In this document: in pieces, positions 44,237-53,633 of the stretch | How positions within the stretch are numbered: the stretch's first letter is position 1 | Layout: each line of letters begins with the position of its first letter | Assembly: GCA_041738135.1 (NCBI GenBank) | Contig: JBGSQK010000009.1 | Location: forward strand, 1 to 55,005 | Reading direction: 5' to 3' | DNA: 55,005 bases | Source: JAGOMX01 sp041738135 | GTDB taxonomy: Bacteria > Pseudomonadota > Alphaproteobacteria > JAGOMX01 | The notes under the pieces: model-generated | Told to the model about the DNA's origin: nothing | Seen by the model: the letters and a program-made list of their open reading frames with translations, nothing else | Databases searched by the model: none | Position numbers and translations under genes: made by a program

Positions 44237-46378
44237 ATGATAAGGCAGTACGAACTAGTAGAACGGGTTAAAGCCTACGATCCCAATGCGGATGAGGATG
44301 CTTTAAACTCAGCATATGTTTTTGCCATGAAGGCCCATGGGTCGCAAACCCGTGCGTCCGGTGACCCCTATTTTTCTCATCCTTTGGAAGTGGCTGGTAT
44401 TCTAACAGAGATGAAGCTTGATACAGCTTCCATCGTGACGGCTCTTCTGCATGATACTGTTGAGGATACTGAAGTTAGCCTGGACGATATTGAAAAGCAT
44501 TTTGGTAAAGATGTGCGTAAGCTGGTAGACGGGGTAACCAAGCTATCCATGATCAAGTGGGAGTCCCACCAACATGAGCAAGCGGAAAACTTCCGCAAGC
44601 TGGTGCTGGCCATGTCTAACGATATCCGTGTGTTGCTTATTAAACTGGCTGATCGCTTGCATAATATGCGGACCCTTCATTACTTGCCATCCCCGGAAAA
44701 ACGGGCCCGAAAGGCCCGTGAAACCATGGAAATTTATGTGCCGCTGGCCCAAAGAATCGGCGTGCACAGAATGAAGGACGAGCTCGAAGATCTAGCTTTT
44801 CGTGAACTAAATGCAGATGCCCGTGATTCCATCTTGGCCCGTCTTAAATTCTTACGGGAAGAAGACGAGGATTCGGTTAACTATATTACCCAAGAGCTGA
44901 CTTCCATATTCGAAGCTAACGGCATGAAAGTTGATGTCTCCGGCCGCGAAAAATCACCTTATTCTATCTGGCGTAAAATGCGTCAAAAGAATGTGACTTT
45001 TGAGCAGCTTTCCGACATCATAGCTTTTCGTATCTTGGTTAAAGACGTATCTGAGTGTTATCAAGCGCTGGGATATCTCCATGGTTCCTATTCCGTGATC
45101 CCGGGTAGGTTTAAGGACTACATCTCAACACCCAAGGCCAACAACTATCAATCCTTGCACACCACTTTGATTGGCCCTCGCGGACATCGAATCGAAATCC
45201 AAATTCGAACCCGAGAAATGCATGAGGTCAACGATTATGGTGTGGCAGCTCACTGGCAGTACAAACAAGGCTCGCAAGCTGATGATAGTTCCAAGCAATA
45301 CCGTTGGTTGCGTGGACTGCTGGATATCTTGGAAAATGCGTCTGACCCAGAAGAATTCCTGGAAAACACAAAGCTGGAAATGTTTGCAGACCATGTGTTC
45401 TGTTTCTCGCCCAAGGGCGATCTTATTTCCTTGCCCAGTGGCGCAACACCCATCGACTTTGCTTACGCCGTTCACAGTGCTGTGGGTAATCATTGCGTAG
45501 GAGCCAAAGTTAACGGCCGCATGGTGCCTTTACGTACCGTTCTGCAAAATGGTGACCAGGTGGAAATCACCACTTCCAAAGCACAATCACCATCGCCCAC
45601 TTGGGAAAGATTCGCCGTTACCGGCAAGGCGCGTTCAGCTATCAGGCGTTATATCCGTACGCAAAAGCGGTCGCAGTTTGTGGAGCTCGGCCAAACCATT
45701 TTGCAAAAAACATTCAAAGCAGAAAAACTTTTATTTGATGAGGCAAGTCTTAATGAAAATTTGCATAAACTGGGCTGCAAATCCATAGAAGACCTTTATG
45801 CAGTCTTAGGTGAGGGACAACGCACAGTTTCTGAAATTATCCGCGTACTGCATCCTGAACGGCTGATTAAAGACAAAAAAACCAAAAGCCCTGAAGAGTG
45901 GTCTGAAAAGAAACCAAAAGAAGAAAGCGGTATCTCCATCCGCGGACTGATCCCCGGCATGGCCGTGCATTATGCTGGTTGCTGTCATCCCTTGCCTGGC
46001 GATAAAATTGTCGGTATCGTCATTACTGGAACAGGCGTTACTATACACACAGATGATTGCGATACCTTGCAACGGTATGCGGACGAGCCTGATCGTTGGC
46101 TTGATGTCACCTGGTCAGATGAAACCAGCAAAGAGGACTTGTATTCAGCGCGTCTTAAAATCACCATCTATAACAAACTGGGTAGTCTAGCGAACTTGAC
46201 AACGCTCATTGGAAAGAACAATGGTAACATCTTAAACCTGAAGATAACTCATCGCACTGAATCGTTCTTTGATTTGTTCGTGGATGTGGAAGTGGCGGAT
46301 ATTGCTCATCTCAACAATATAATCGGCGCCCTGCGGTCTTCATCGCATATCAGCTCGGTGGATCGGACAAGAGGGTAA
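44237..46378 (+). CDS. Bifunctional (p)ppGpp synthetase/hydrolase (Rsh)
   Basis: The 713-residue RelA/SpoT homologue has an intact HD hydrolase (HDTVEDT near 76-82), a synthetase domain with RFKDYISTPKANNYQSLHT, a TGS domain (FSPKGDLISLPSGATPIDFAYAVHS), a zinc-finger-like region (HYAGCCHPLPGD) and a C-terminal ACT domain (SLANLTTLIGKNNGNI). One bifunctional Rsh is usual in alphaproteobacteria. It controls the stringent response. Confidence 0.95.
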   Translation: MIRQYELVERVKAYDPNADEDALNSAYVFAMKAHGSQTRASGDPYFSHPLEVAGILTEMKLDTASIVTALLHDTVEDTEVSLDDIEKHFGKDVRKLVDGVTKLSMIKWESHQHEQAENFRKLVLAMSNDIRVLLIKLADRLHNMRTLHYLPSPEKRARKARETMEIYVPLAQRIGVHRMKDELEDLAFRELNADARDSILARLKFLREEDEDSVNYITQELTSIFEANGMKVDVSGREKSPYSIWRKMRQKNVTFEQLSDIIAFRILVKDVSECYQALGYLHGSYSVIPGRFKDYISTPKANNYQSLHTTLIGPRGHRIEIQIRTREMHEVNDYGVAAHWQYKQGSQADDSSKQYRWLRGLLDILENASDPEEFLENTKLEMFADHVFCFSPKGDLISLPSGATPIDFAYAVHSAVGNHCVGAKVNGRMVPLRTVLQNGDQVEITTSKAQSPSPTWERFAVTGKARSAIRRYIRTQKRSQFVELGQTILQKTFKAEKLLFDEASLNENLHKLGCKSIEDLYAVLGEGQRTVSEIIRVLHPERLIKDKKTKSPEEWSEKKPKEESGISIRGLIPGMAVHYAGCCHPLPGDKIVGIVITGTGVTIHTDDCDTLQRYADEPDRWLDVTWSDETSKEDLYSARLKITIYNKLGSLANLTTLIGKNNGNILNLKITHRTESFFDLFVDVEVADIAHLNNIIGALRSSSHISSVDRTRG

Positions 46379-46481
46379 AGAAAGTATAAATAAACATCAT
46401 AATTTCCAAATATTATTAACTAATAATTAATAAATTAATAATACAATAAAATTGTGTCTTAAGTTACAAGGATTGCTAGTC

Positions 46482-47732
46482 ATGAGCATGAGAAGTATTT
46501 ATTTTTTATTTTTGTTATTAAGTTTAAGCCTTCCCTTCCTCCATGCTGATGGATATGCTCAAGAAGCAAAAACAGAGAAAAAATACGACACTGGTGCCTC
46601 CGACACGGAAATCAAGATTGGTTGTACATTTCCACTATCCGTTTACGGTGGTATTGCGGTCAAATATGCAGATGCCATCGCCAGTTATTACAGGTATGTT
46701 AATGACAATGGCGGTGTTAATGGTCGCAAAATAAACTTTATTATATTGGATGATGCGTTCAACACATCTTTTACGGTCAGCCAAACCCGTAAGCTTGTTG
46801 AAGAAGAGGGGGTTTTTATGATGGCTCACTCTTTAGGGGCGGCTCAAAACCTCTCTGTTCGTTCCTATCTCAACAAGAAGAAAGTTCCAGCATTTATGGT
46901 GCTTTCCAGTGCGCCGATCTTGAATAATCCTAGTCAATATCCTTATATGTTTCCCGGAGGCGCAAATTCTGCTTATGAAATGGGGATGTATGTGGATTTT
47001 ATCCTCAAAAATTATCCAGACGCTAAAATTGCATATTTAGGGGGTGCCACGGAAGATGGTGCGCCTTACTTGAAAACACTCAAAACTAAACTCAAGGCCG
47101 CGGGTAAAGAAAATCAACTGGTTGCTGTCCAAACCGCATATCTTACGGATGCAACTATATCGTCCCAGATGGTTGCATTAAAGGAGTCCGGTGCTAATGT
47201 TTTTCTGAGTATCTTAGCAGGTCCGCATGTGATACAGGCTATCCAAGAGGTTAAGGCCTTGGGATGGAAGTTGGATTTACATATTGTTCCAACGGCTGCT
47301 TCGTCCAGGGAAAGTGTTTTTGACTATACAGGCTGGGATGTTGCAAAAGGGCTTGTTTCCACATTATTTGCCAAAGACCCCATGGACCCTCGATGGGACA
47401 ATGATCCAGATATGATTGCCTATAAGGATTACATGCGAAAATACAATCCGGATCAAAAAATAAATGATGTATTTTTCATCGCCTGCTGGGGCTGGGCCAG
47501 AGCAACTGTAGAAATACTGAGGCTTTGTGGAGATAATTTAACTCGGGAGAATTTTGTGAAAATTGCTTCCAATCACACTTTTGCAGTGCCTTTGGCGTTG
47601 CCAGGTCTTTCTGCGAGAATGGCTCCAAACGATTACAACTTTTTCAAGAAGTTGTATTTGGGCCAGTTTGACGGAAGATTATGGCAGCAAATTCCACTCG
47701 ATAAACCAGCCCCCATTAAACTGGGGCAATAG
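46482..47732 (+). CDS. Branched-chain amino acid-type periplasmic binding protein
   Basis: The 416-residue protein has a signal peptide and the type-1 periplasmic binding fold of Leu/Ile/Val receptors (IKIGCTFPLSVYGGIAVKYADAI, VNGRKINFIILDD). The ATG at 46482 begins the signal peptide and follows AAGGA; the longer reading has an unlikely leader. No permease or ATPase gene is near, so it is an orphan. The ligand is unknown. Confidence 0.85.
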   Translation: MSMRSIYFLFLLLSLSLPFLHADGYAQEAKTEKKYDTGASDTEIKIGCTFPLSVYGGIAVKYADAIASYYRYVNDNGGVNGRKINFIILDDAFNTSFTVSQTRKLVEEEGVFMMAHSLGAAQNLSVRSYLNKKKVPAFMVLSSAPILNNPSQYPYMFPGGANSAYEMGMYVDFILKNYPDAKIAYLGGATEDGAPYLKTLKTKLKAAGKENQLVAVQTAYLTDATISSQMVALKESGANVFLSILAGPHVIQAIQEVKALGWKLDLHIVPTAASSRESVFDYTGWDVAKGLVSTLFAKDPMDPRWDNDPDMIAYKDYMRKYNPDQKINDVFFIACWGWARATVEILRLCGDNLTRENFVKIASNHTFAVPLALPGLSARMAPNDYNFFKKLYLGQFDGRLWQQIPLDKPAPIKLGQ

Positions 47733-47831
47733 GGGGGAAGGCATTTTAACCCACCCCATAAACTTTTCTTGTCAGTCAAGCACAAAAGAGCTATTTTAAA
47801 GCAGATATTATCAACTTTAGGAAGATCTGCT

Positions 47832-48545
47832 ATGAACGAAATCTCTGAAACAACGGTGCAATCGGCTGCCAATATAGACTTTTCCATATGGGGACTGTTT
47901 TTAAATGCGGACTTCGTGGTCCAGTTTGTGATCCTGTTGTTGTTGGGTGCGTCCGTATGGTGCTGGTCTATTATCATAAATAAGTACTTCTTATTTAAGC
48001 GAATAAACCAAGATGCTGATCTTTTTGAGTCAAATTTCTGGAATGCAAAGTCATTAGATGATCTTTATGACCGTATTATCACCAATGTGAAAGACCCTAT
48101 GTCTTCAGTATTTGCTTCGGCCATGCGCGAATGGCGCAGCTCACAAGGGGCAGGTCAATCATCGGTTGCTGGCGTTCCTCAGCGGGTGGAGCGTATCATG
48201 GGTGTGACTGTTAACAGGGAACTGGATGATCTGGAAAGACATCTCAGCTTTCTGGCCACAGTAGGTGCCACAGGTACATTCGTTGGTTTGTTTGGAACCG
48301 TTTGGGGAATTATGAACAGCTTCACCAACATTGCCATGATGAAGAGCACCAACTTGGCTGTGGTGGCGCCTGGTATTGCGGAAGCATTGTTTGCCACAGC
48401 GATCGGTCTTATTGCCGCTATTCCAGCATCCATGGCTTATAACAAGCTATGTACGGATTTGAATCGCTATGCCGGCCGTTTAGATGGCTTTGCCCAGGAG
48501 TTTTCAGCTATTATTGCTCGCAAAATTGACGTGCGGGGCAACTAA
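47832..48545 (+). CDS. tolQ: Tol-Pal protein TolQ
   Basis: The 237-residue protein has three membrane helices of the TolQ/ExbB/MotA family, with FLATVGATGTFVGLFGTVWGIMNSF and APGIAEALFATAIGLIAAIPA. It forms the proton channel that energises the Tol-Pal system. ATG at 47832 with TTTAGGA upstream is chosen; the longer reading has no homology. It starts the tolQRAB-pal run; ybgC, often upstream, is absent. Confidence 0.94.
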   Translation: MNEISETTVQSAANIDFSIWGLFLNADFVVQFVILLLLGASVWCWSIIINKYFLFKRINQDADLFESNFWNAKSLDDLYDRIITNVKDPMSSVFASAMREWRSSQGAGQSSVAGVPQRVERIMGVTVNRELDDLERHLSFLATVGATGTFVGLFGTVWGIMNSFTNIAMMKSTNLAVVAPGIAEALFATAIGLIAAIPASMAYNKLCTDLNRYAGRLDGFAQEFSAIIARKIDVRGN

Positions 48546-48547
48546 TA

Positions 48548-49006
48548 ATGGGCGCACAAATGCAACAAAGCAAGCGCGGGGGCCGTTCAAAGCGGGGCAC
48601 CGCTATGAGCGAGATTAACGTTACGCCATTTGTGGATGTGATGTTGGTTTTGCTTATTATATTTATGGTCACTGCGCCTATGCTGACAGTGGGAATTTCC
48701 GTGGATCTTCCCGAAGCAGAAGCCTCTAGTATTAATGAGAAAACGGAACCTTTAACTATATCCATCAATAAAGCTGGAAAAATCTATCTACAGGAAACCG
48801 AGTTGGAGATTGAAAATCTGGCGCCACGTTTGATTGCGATCACAGGCGAAAATCCTGATACACGTATCTTTGTGCGCGGCGATACAACCGTTAATTACGG
48901 GGCTATCGTGCAAGTGATGGGTACGATCAATATGGCCGGGTTTAAGAAAGTGGCCCTGTTGGCGGAACTACCTAAATCAGAAAAGCCCAAAGAGAAGTCC
49001 AAATGA
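48548..49006 (+). CDS. tolR: Tol-Pal protein TolR
   Basis: The 152-residue protein has a single membrane helix and the conserved EINVTPFVDVMLVLLIIFMVTAP segment with the proton-path aspartate. It works with TolQ. It starts two bases after tolQ. The gap to tolA is lengthened by a repeat. Confidence 0.94.
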   Translation: MGAQMQQSKRGGRSKRGTAMSEINVTPFVDVMLVLLIIFMVTAPMLTVGISVDLPEAEASSINEKTEPLTISINKAGKIYLQETELEIENLAPRLIAITGENPDTRIFVRGDTTVNYGAIVQVMGTINMAGFKKVALLAELPKSEKPKEKSK

Positions 49007-49032
49007 TTAGACGGGTGATTGGTTCCTCTAGT

Positions 49033-49151
49033 GTCATCCCCGCGCAGGCGGGGATCCAGCACGATAAGCATCGCGTAGCGATCCCATATAGCTATATGGA
49101 AGCGCCCTTGGCGCACATGTTGTGCTGGATCCCCGCCTGCGCGGGGATGAC
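49033..49151. repeat. Dispersed palindromic repeat, family B copy 3, within the tol operon
   Basis: The 119-bp palindrome starts GTCATCCCCGCGCAGGCG and ends with its reverse complement; inner GATCCAGCAC and GTGCTGGATC segments also pair, with a near-palindromic centre. It lies between tolR and tolA and should fold strongly in the transcript. Confidence 0.9.
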
Positions 49152-49193
49152 ACATGCGGCTAATCATGCCAAAGAGAAGAAATGAGATTCTGA

Positions 49194-50165
49194 ATGGATC
49201 GTGGTTTAAAATATTCTCTTGTTTTACATTGTGCCCTGATCTTTATGATTATCATTGGGTTGCCTAGCATGTTCCAGCGTGAACCTGACCTTTTAACGCC
49301 CATACCAATTGAGTTGATGTCCGATGCAGAAATGGCAGAGCAGTCCTCTGCGCCGCTGAAAAAAGTTCCAAAGGACAAGCCTGAGGAGCCAAAGGATCAG
49401 CCTAAGCCAAAACCAAAGCCTAAGCCCACGGAAGAAACGCCAGAGCCTCCGAAAGAAGAGGTCAAGCCTGAACCAGTTAAGGAAGAGCCTAAGCCTGAGC
49501 CAAAGGTAGAACCTAAGCCCGAGCCAAAACCGGAGCCATTGAAGGAACAGCCGAAACCTGAAGCAAAACCGGAACCAAAGCCCGAAGGTATTAAGCCACC
49601 AGAAAAAAAGCCTGAGCCTCCTAAGGAAAAGGATCCGCCCAAGCCTGTACCGAAGCCAAAGCCTAAGGACGCGCCCAAGCCAAAGCCTGAGCCCAAGAAG
49701 ATGGACGAAAAGCCGCAGCCTAAAAACAAGCTGTCGTCCGTATTGAAGAACCTGAAAAAGGAATTGGAAGAGAACACGCCGACCAAAGATCTGGAAGTGA
49801 ATGATTTTAAGGAGACCGATTCATCTCCTGTTTCGGCGACCAATGTGTCAGACATGCTGACGCAAGATGAGCTTTCTGCTTTGAGGCGACAGATTAAAGC
49901 ATGCTGGAATATGCCAGCCGGCGCCTTGGGTGCCAGTGACTTAGTGGTGGAAATTCGGGTGCAAACAAATCCCGATCGAACACTTCGTCATGCGGAAATA
50001 GTTGACACAGGACGTATGGCGCGAGATCCTTACTTTAGGACTGCGGCAGAAAGTGCTTTACGTGCTGTACACCACCCGTTGTGTAGCCCACTTATGCTAC
50101 CACCTAATAAGTACGACCAGTGGAAGTCATTTGTCTTCCTCTTTAACCCACAAGACATGCTTTAG
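49194..50165 (+). CDS. tolA: Tol-Pal protein TolA
   Basis: The 323-residue protein has an N-terminal membrane helix (about 7-24), a long low-complexity proline-lysine-glutamate linker (about 60-185, with PKPEPKPEP repeats), and a C-terminal domain with LRRQIKACWNMPAGA, VEIRVQTNPDRTL and AAESALRAV. It links the inner-membrane TolQR motor to TolB and Pal. The proline-rich linker replaces the alanine-rich helix of enterobacterial TolA, as is common in alphaproteobacteria. Confidence 0.92.
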   Translation: MDRGLKYSLVLHCALIFMIIIGLPSMFQREPDLLTPIPIELMSDAEMAEQSSAPLKKVPKDKPEEPKDQPKPKPKPKPTEETPEPPKEEVKPEPVKEEPKPEPKVEPKPEPKPEPLKEQPKPEAKPEPKPEGIKPPEKKPEPPKEKDPPKPVPKPKPKDAPKPKPEPKKMDEKPQPKNKLSSVLKNLKKELEENTPTKDLEVNDFKETDSSPVSATNVSDMLTQDELSALRRQIKACWNMPAGALGASDLVVEIRVQTNPDRTLRHAEIVDTGRMARDPYFRTAAESALRAVHHPLCSPLMLPPNKYDQWKSFVFLFNPQDML

Positions 50166-50176
50166 GAGAAGCAACC

Positions 50177-51502
50177 ATGATTCGTTTTTTAAGTGCTTTA
50201 TTACTACTTAGTTTGACCGTTGCTCCCGCGAATGCAGAGCTCAGGGTTGACATCACCCAAGGTACATTCAAACCCATTCCCATCGCCATACCTTTCTTTG
50301 CGGCCAATGGGGGAGATTCGGCCAGATTTGCACAAATGATTCCCGATGTGATTATGAACGACTTGGTGTCTTCAGGTCTTTTCCGTGCCATTGATCGTGG
50401 TGCCTTCTTACAAGGTAATGGTCAGTACATTACTCAACCCCATTACGCGGACTGGCGTATTATTCAATCGGAAGCTCTTGTGGTGGGTCAAGTAACAGAT
50501 ACGGGCGATGGTCGGGTGACCGTTGAGTTCCGTCTTTTCGACATTCTTACGGAGCGTCAAATTGCCGGTATCTCACTTACCGCCACAGCTAACGACTGGC
50601 GCCGGGTATCCCATAAAATTGCTGACCATATTTATGAGCGAATTACTGGTGAAAAAGGTTATTTTGATACGCAGATCCTTTTCGTCGCGCAAAACGGCGC
50701 TGGCAAGGCGCGTACCAGTAAATTGGCCATTATGGATCAAGACGGCGCTAATCACCGCTACATTTCGGATGGTAGTCGCTGGGTTCTGACACCTCGTTTT
50801 TCTCCCAATATGCAGCAAATTACGTTTATGGACTATGGCCAGGACAAGAAAACACCACGTGTATACGTAATGGACACCAAAAGCAAAGTTCAAAGACGAC
50901 TTGGTAATTTCAACAGCATGACTTTTGCTCCACGCTTTATGCCGGATTCCGAAACCGTGTTGATGAGTATGAGCGAGAAGGGTAACTCCGCAATTTTCGC
51001 TATGAATATCAGAAGCCAGATTGTAAGGCGTCTAACGCAAGGTCCTTGGATTGATACATCCCCTTGTCCCTCACCTGATGGACGGCAAATTGTCTACAAC
51101 TCAGACAGGGGCGGTTCTCAGCAGCTCTATGTGATGAATGCGGATGGCACTAACCAGCGTCGCATAAGCTTCGGCGGTGGCATATATGCCACACCTGTTT
51201 GGTCGCCCCGTGGAGATCTTATTGCCTTTACCAAAAAGGAAGGCGGCGAGTTTTATATTGGCGTTATGAAGTTGGATGGTTCGGGCGAAAGATTGCTCTC
51301 AAGGGGCTATTTAGTTGAAGAACCCAGCTGGTCGCCCAATGGGCGGATGCTGATTTTCACCAAGCAATCCTACCCGCAAAAAGGTCAGTTTAACAAAGCT
51401 CGTTTGGTGCAAATTGACCTAACCGGTCATTTCGAACGGGAGGTTCCTACCCCTAATAACGAAAATATTATATCTGCTGCATGGTCGCCCTTGATTCCTT
51501 AG
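50177..51502 (+). CDS. tolB: Tol-Pal translocation protein TolB
   Basis: The 441-residue periplasmic protein has a signal peptide (ending NAEL near 20), an N-terminal alpha/beta domain and a six-bladed beta-propeller with repeats such as PRFSPNMQQITFMDY and PSWSPNGRMLIFT. It binds Pal and shuttles between it and TolA. It starts 11 bases after tolA with TAGGAGAAG. Confidence 0.96.
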   Translation: MIRFLSALLLLSLTVAPANAELRVDITQGTFKPIPIAIPFFAANGGDSARFAQMIPDVIMNDLVSSGLFRAIDRGAFLQGNGQYITQPHYADWRIIQSEALVVGQVTDTGDGRVTVEFRLFDILTERQIAGISLTATANDWRRVSHKIADHIYERITGEKGYFDTQILFVAQNGAGKARTSKLAIMDQDGANHRYISDGSRWVLTPRFSPNMQQITFMDYGQDKKTPRVYVMDTKSKVQRRLGNFNSMTFAPRFMPDSETVLMSMSEKGNSAIFAMNIRSQIVRRLTQGPWIDTSPCPSPDGRQIVYNSDRGGSQQLYVMNADGTNQRRISFGGGIYATPVWSPRGDLIAFTKKEGGEFYIGVMKLDGSGERLLSRGYLVEEPSWSPNGRMLIFTKQSYPQKGQFNKARLVQIDLTGHFEREVPTPNNENIISAAWSPLIP

Positions 51503-51629
51503 CAGAAAGAGTCTAATGTATTTGGGAAGCTTCAGGCCTGGCCCATGAGGTTGCGACGGTTTTTTGTGGAATCTGAACGACTTAAAGGTAGGCTCTTCGT
51601 TGTCGACATAAAATTTATGAGGAAATAAA

Positions 51630-52091
51630 ATGAACTTTAAGATGATAAGTGTTCTTACGGGAACAGTACTTTTGGCGGCTTGTTCGTCAAACAATGACGG
51701 TGCTAACAACATGGCGGATGCCCAAGCGATCCCAGGATCAGTGGAAGATTTCAACCGCAATGTAAATAATAAGGCGTTCTTTGCTCTGGATAAAGCTAGC
51801 ATTGATGCGGAAGCAGAAAACAACTTGAATTCAGTTGCTGAGTGGACAAAGAAATACCCACAACCAAGCCTAACAGTTGAAGGTAACTGTGACGCTCGTG
51901 GTACACGTGAGTATAACCTAGCATTGGGTGAACGCCGTGCAACTGCTGCGAAGAAGGCTCTTCAGGCCAAGGGTGCTTCTGTACAGAACATCAACACAGT
52001 TAGCTATGGTAAAGACAAGCTTCCAGCTGGTCAGGATACATCAGAAGCTACAAATGCACAAAACCGTGTAGCGATTGCTAACATTCAATAA
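51630..52091 (+). CDS. pal: Peptidoglycan-associated lipoprotein Pal
   Basis: The 153-residue lipoprotein has a lipobox LAAC (C19) and an OmpA-like peptidoglycan-binding domain with VEGNCDARGTREYNLALGERRA. It anchors the outer membrane to the wall. A 127-base gap with its own GAGG site separates it from tolB, so it may also have its own promoter. The ybgF/cpoB gene that usually follows is absent; a terminator comes next. Confidence 0.95.
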   Translation: MNFKMISVLTGTVLLAACSSNNDGANNMADAQAIPGSVEDFNRNVNNKAFFALDKASIDAEAENNLNSVAEWTKKYPQPSLTVEGNCDARGTREYNLALGERRATAAKKALQAKGASVQNINTVSYGKDKLPAGQDTSEATNAQNRVAIANIQ

Positions 52092-52114
52092 GGTTTACCT
52101 TAGAGTATGTAATG

Positions 52115-52150
52115 AAAAACTGCTCTGGAGGTTTCCAGGGCAGTTTTTTT
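52115..52150 (+). terminator. Intrinsic terminator after pal
   Basis: A 9-bp stem (CTGCTCTGG with CCAGGGCAG, including one G-U pair) and loop AGGTTT is followed by eight T residues. It closes the tol-pal operon. Confidence 0.9.
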
Positions 52151-52170
52151 ATGGCTGCTGCCCCGCTCTT

Positions 52171-52284
52171 CGTCATTGCGAGCCCCTCTTGGGGCGTGGC
52201 AATCCACTTTGGTGTAGCCGTTTGCACTCAAGTTTGCGGCCGCAAAAGTAAATTGCCACGCCCCAAGAGGGGCTCGCAATGACG
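52171..52284. repeat. Dispersed palindromic repeat, family A copy 2
   Basis: The 114-bp element has the same ends as the copy at 26786: CGTCATTGCGAGCCCCTC and its reverse complement, with the inner GGCAATCCACTTTGGTG block also shared. It lies just upstream of rsmA, whose downstream side carries copy 3. Confidence 0.92.
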
Positions 52285-52384
52285 GGAGTGGGGAGTCTCA
52301 TTCCCTTAACTTAATGGCAAAGTGCATTTAGTTGGGGAACAAGCTGTATTTTTGACGCGACCGTAACAGGATACCCACCCCATC

Positions 52385-53227
52385 ATGAACCTAGATAACC
52401 TCCTATCCCTCAAAGATACCCTCAAAAAATACGAGCTATGGCCTGACAAACGTTTTGGTCAGAACTTTTTATTGGATCAAAACATTACGGACAAAATAGC
52501 CCGTTTGGCGGGGCCATTGGAGCATTGTACGGTGATCGAAATAGGACCAGGGCCGGGTGGCTTAACTCGAAGCCTTCTTAATGCCGGAGCTAAGCATGTG
52601 ATTGCCATTGAATTGGATACCCGCTGTCTTTCCGCTTTGGCCGAGTTGGAAAGAGCTGCCGAAGGGCGGCTTACGGTTTTATCGCAAGACGCGCTTAAAG
52701 TGAACTGTGCTGAATTGGGGGAGGGGCCCCGTAAAATAGTTGCCAATCTGCCTTATAATGTGGCAACGCCACTTTTGTTCAATTGGCTGAAAGAAATTCA
52801 CGCATATGAAAGTCTTACGCTGATGTTCCAAAAAGAAGTGGCCGATAGGCTTAAAGCTGCTCCTCGCTCTTCTGATTATAGCCGTTTAAGTGTTATGACG
52901 CAAAAATGTGCCTATGTGGGGCATTTATTTGATCTTCCCCCCGAAGCATTCTACCCTGCCCCGAAAGTTACTTCATCTGTGGTGCAGCTAAAACCTAAGC
53001 CCGAAATTCTCACTCCTGAATATTTTTCAGCACTGGAGCATGTGGTCAAAGTAGCCTTTGCTCAACGCCGAAAAATGTTACGCAGTAACTTGCGTGAGTT
53101 AAAGTTTGACGATCTGGGCGCGGTTCTAAAATCCATTCATATCGAACCTACGGCCCGTGCTGAGGAGCTCTCGGTGGCGGATTTTACTGCTCTTACGGAT
53201 GCTTATGTAAGGGGTAGTGCTGTATAA
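52385..53227 (+). CDS. rsmA: 16S rRNA (adenine-1518/1519-N6)-dimethyltransferase
   Basis: The 280-residue KsgA-family enzyme dimethylates two adenines at the 3' end of 16S rRNA. Visible motifs are FGQNFLLD, the SAM loop VIEIGPGPGGLTR and the catalytic NLPYNVATP. Here it stands alone between two family A repeats, away from its usual pdxA or surA neighbours. Confidence 0.95.
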   Translation: MNLDNLLSLKDTLKKYELWPDKRFGQNFLLDQNITDKIARLAGPLEHCTVIEIGPGPGGLTRSLLNAGAKHVIAIELDTRCLSALAELERAAEGRLTVLSQDALKVNCAELGEGPRKIVANLPYNVATPLLFNWLKEIHAYESLTLMFQKEVADRLKAAPRSSDYSRLSVMTQKCAYVGHLFDLPPEAFYPAPKVTSSVVQLKPKPEILTPEYFSALEHVVKVAFAQRRKMLRSNLRELKFDDLGAVLKSIHIEPTARAEELSVADFTALTDAYVRGSAV

Positions 53228-53315
53228 ATTGTTTAATCTTAATGATATTTATCAGATATTTCCTATATCATTTCTTTAAATTATAAGGAATATCCTATAA
53301 TCCAGGTCTCATTCT

Positions 53316-53428
53316 CGTCATTGCGAGCCCCTCTTGGGGCGTGGCAATCCCTTTAACCACAACAAATTAGTGCATGCTCGGTTACACCAAAGTGGATTGC
53401 TAAGCCCCAAGAAGGGCTCGCAATGACG
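53316..53428. repeat. Dispersed palindromic repeat, family A copy 3
   Basis: The 113-bp copy keeps the outer arms (CGTCATTGCGAGCCCCTC and reverse complement with one change). The shared inner CACCAAAGTGGATTGC block appears inverted relative to copies 1 and 2. The remaining 53429-53633 is AT-rich spacer with no gene and probably holds the promoter of the next gene. Confidence 0.9.
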
Positions 53429-53633
53429 GGTGTAGGGGGTATGGCTATACACGTATGTAACATTTTTGCCACAACTTGATAAATAGTGATTAGGTCACCC
53501 ACTTAAGATTGTGTTTGATTCTAATTTTATATAAATTGTTTAATACGACGTGTACCTATATATCGGCAAAGATCTATGATCTGGGTCAAGGGTTAAGGTG
53601 CGCGGAGATTGTAACTTAAATAAGGGAAAAAAA

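Noticed and set aside
49397..49855. A 152-codon glycine-rich minus-strand frame
   Set aside because: It is the antisense of the proline-rich tolA linker; low-complexity codons give a long open frame by chance.
52171..53428. A composite transposon carrying rsmA between two repeats
   Set aside because: No transposase is present, and the repeats are short palindromes like those elsewhere; only recombination between copies remains plausible.
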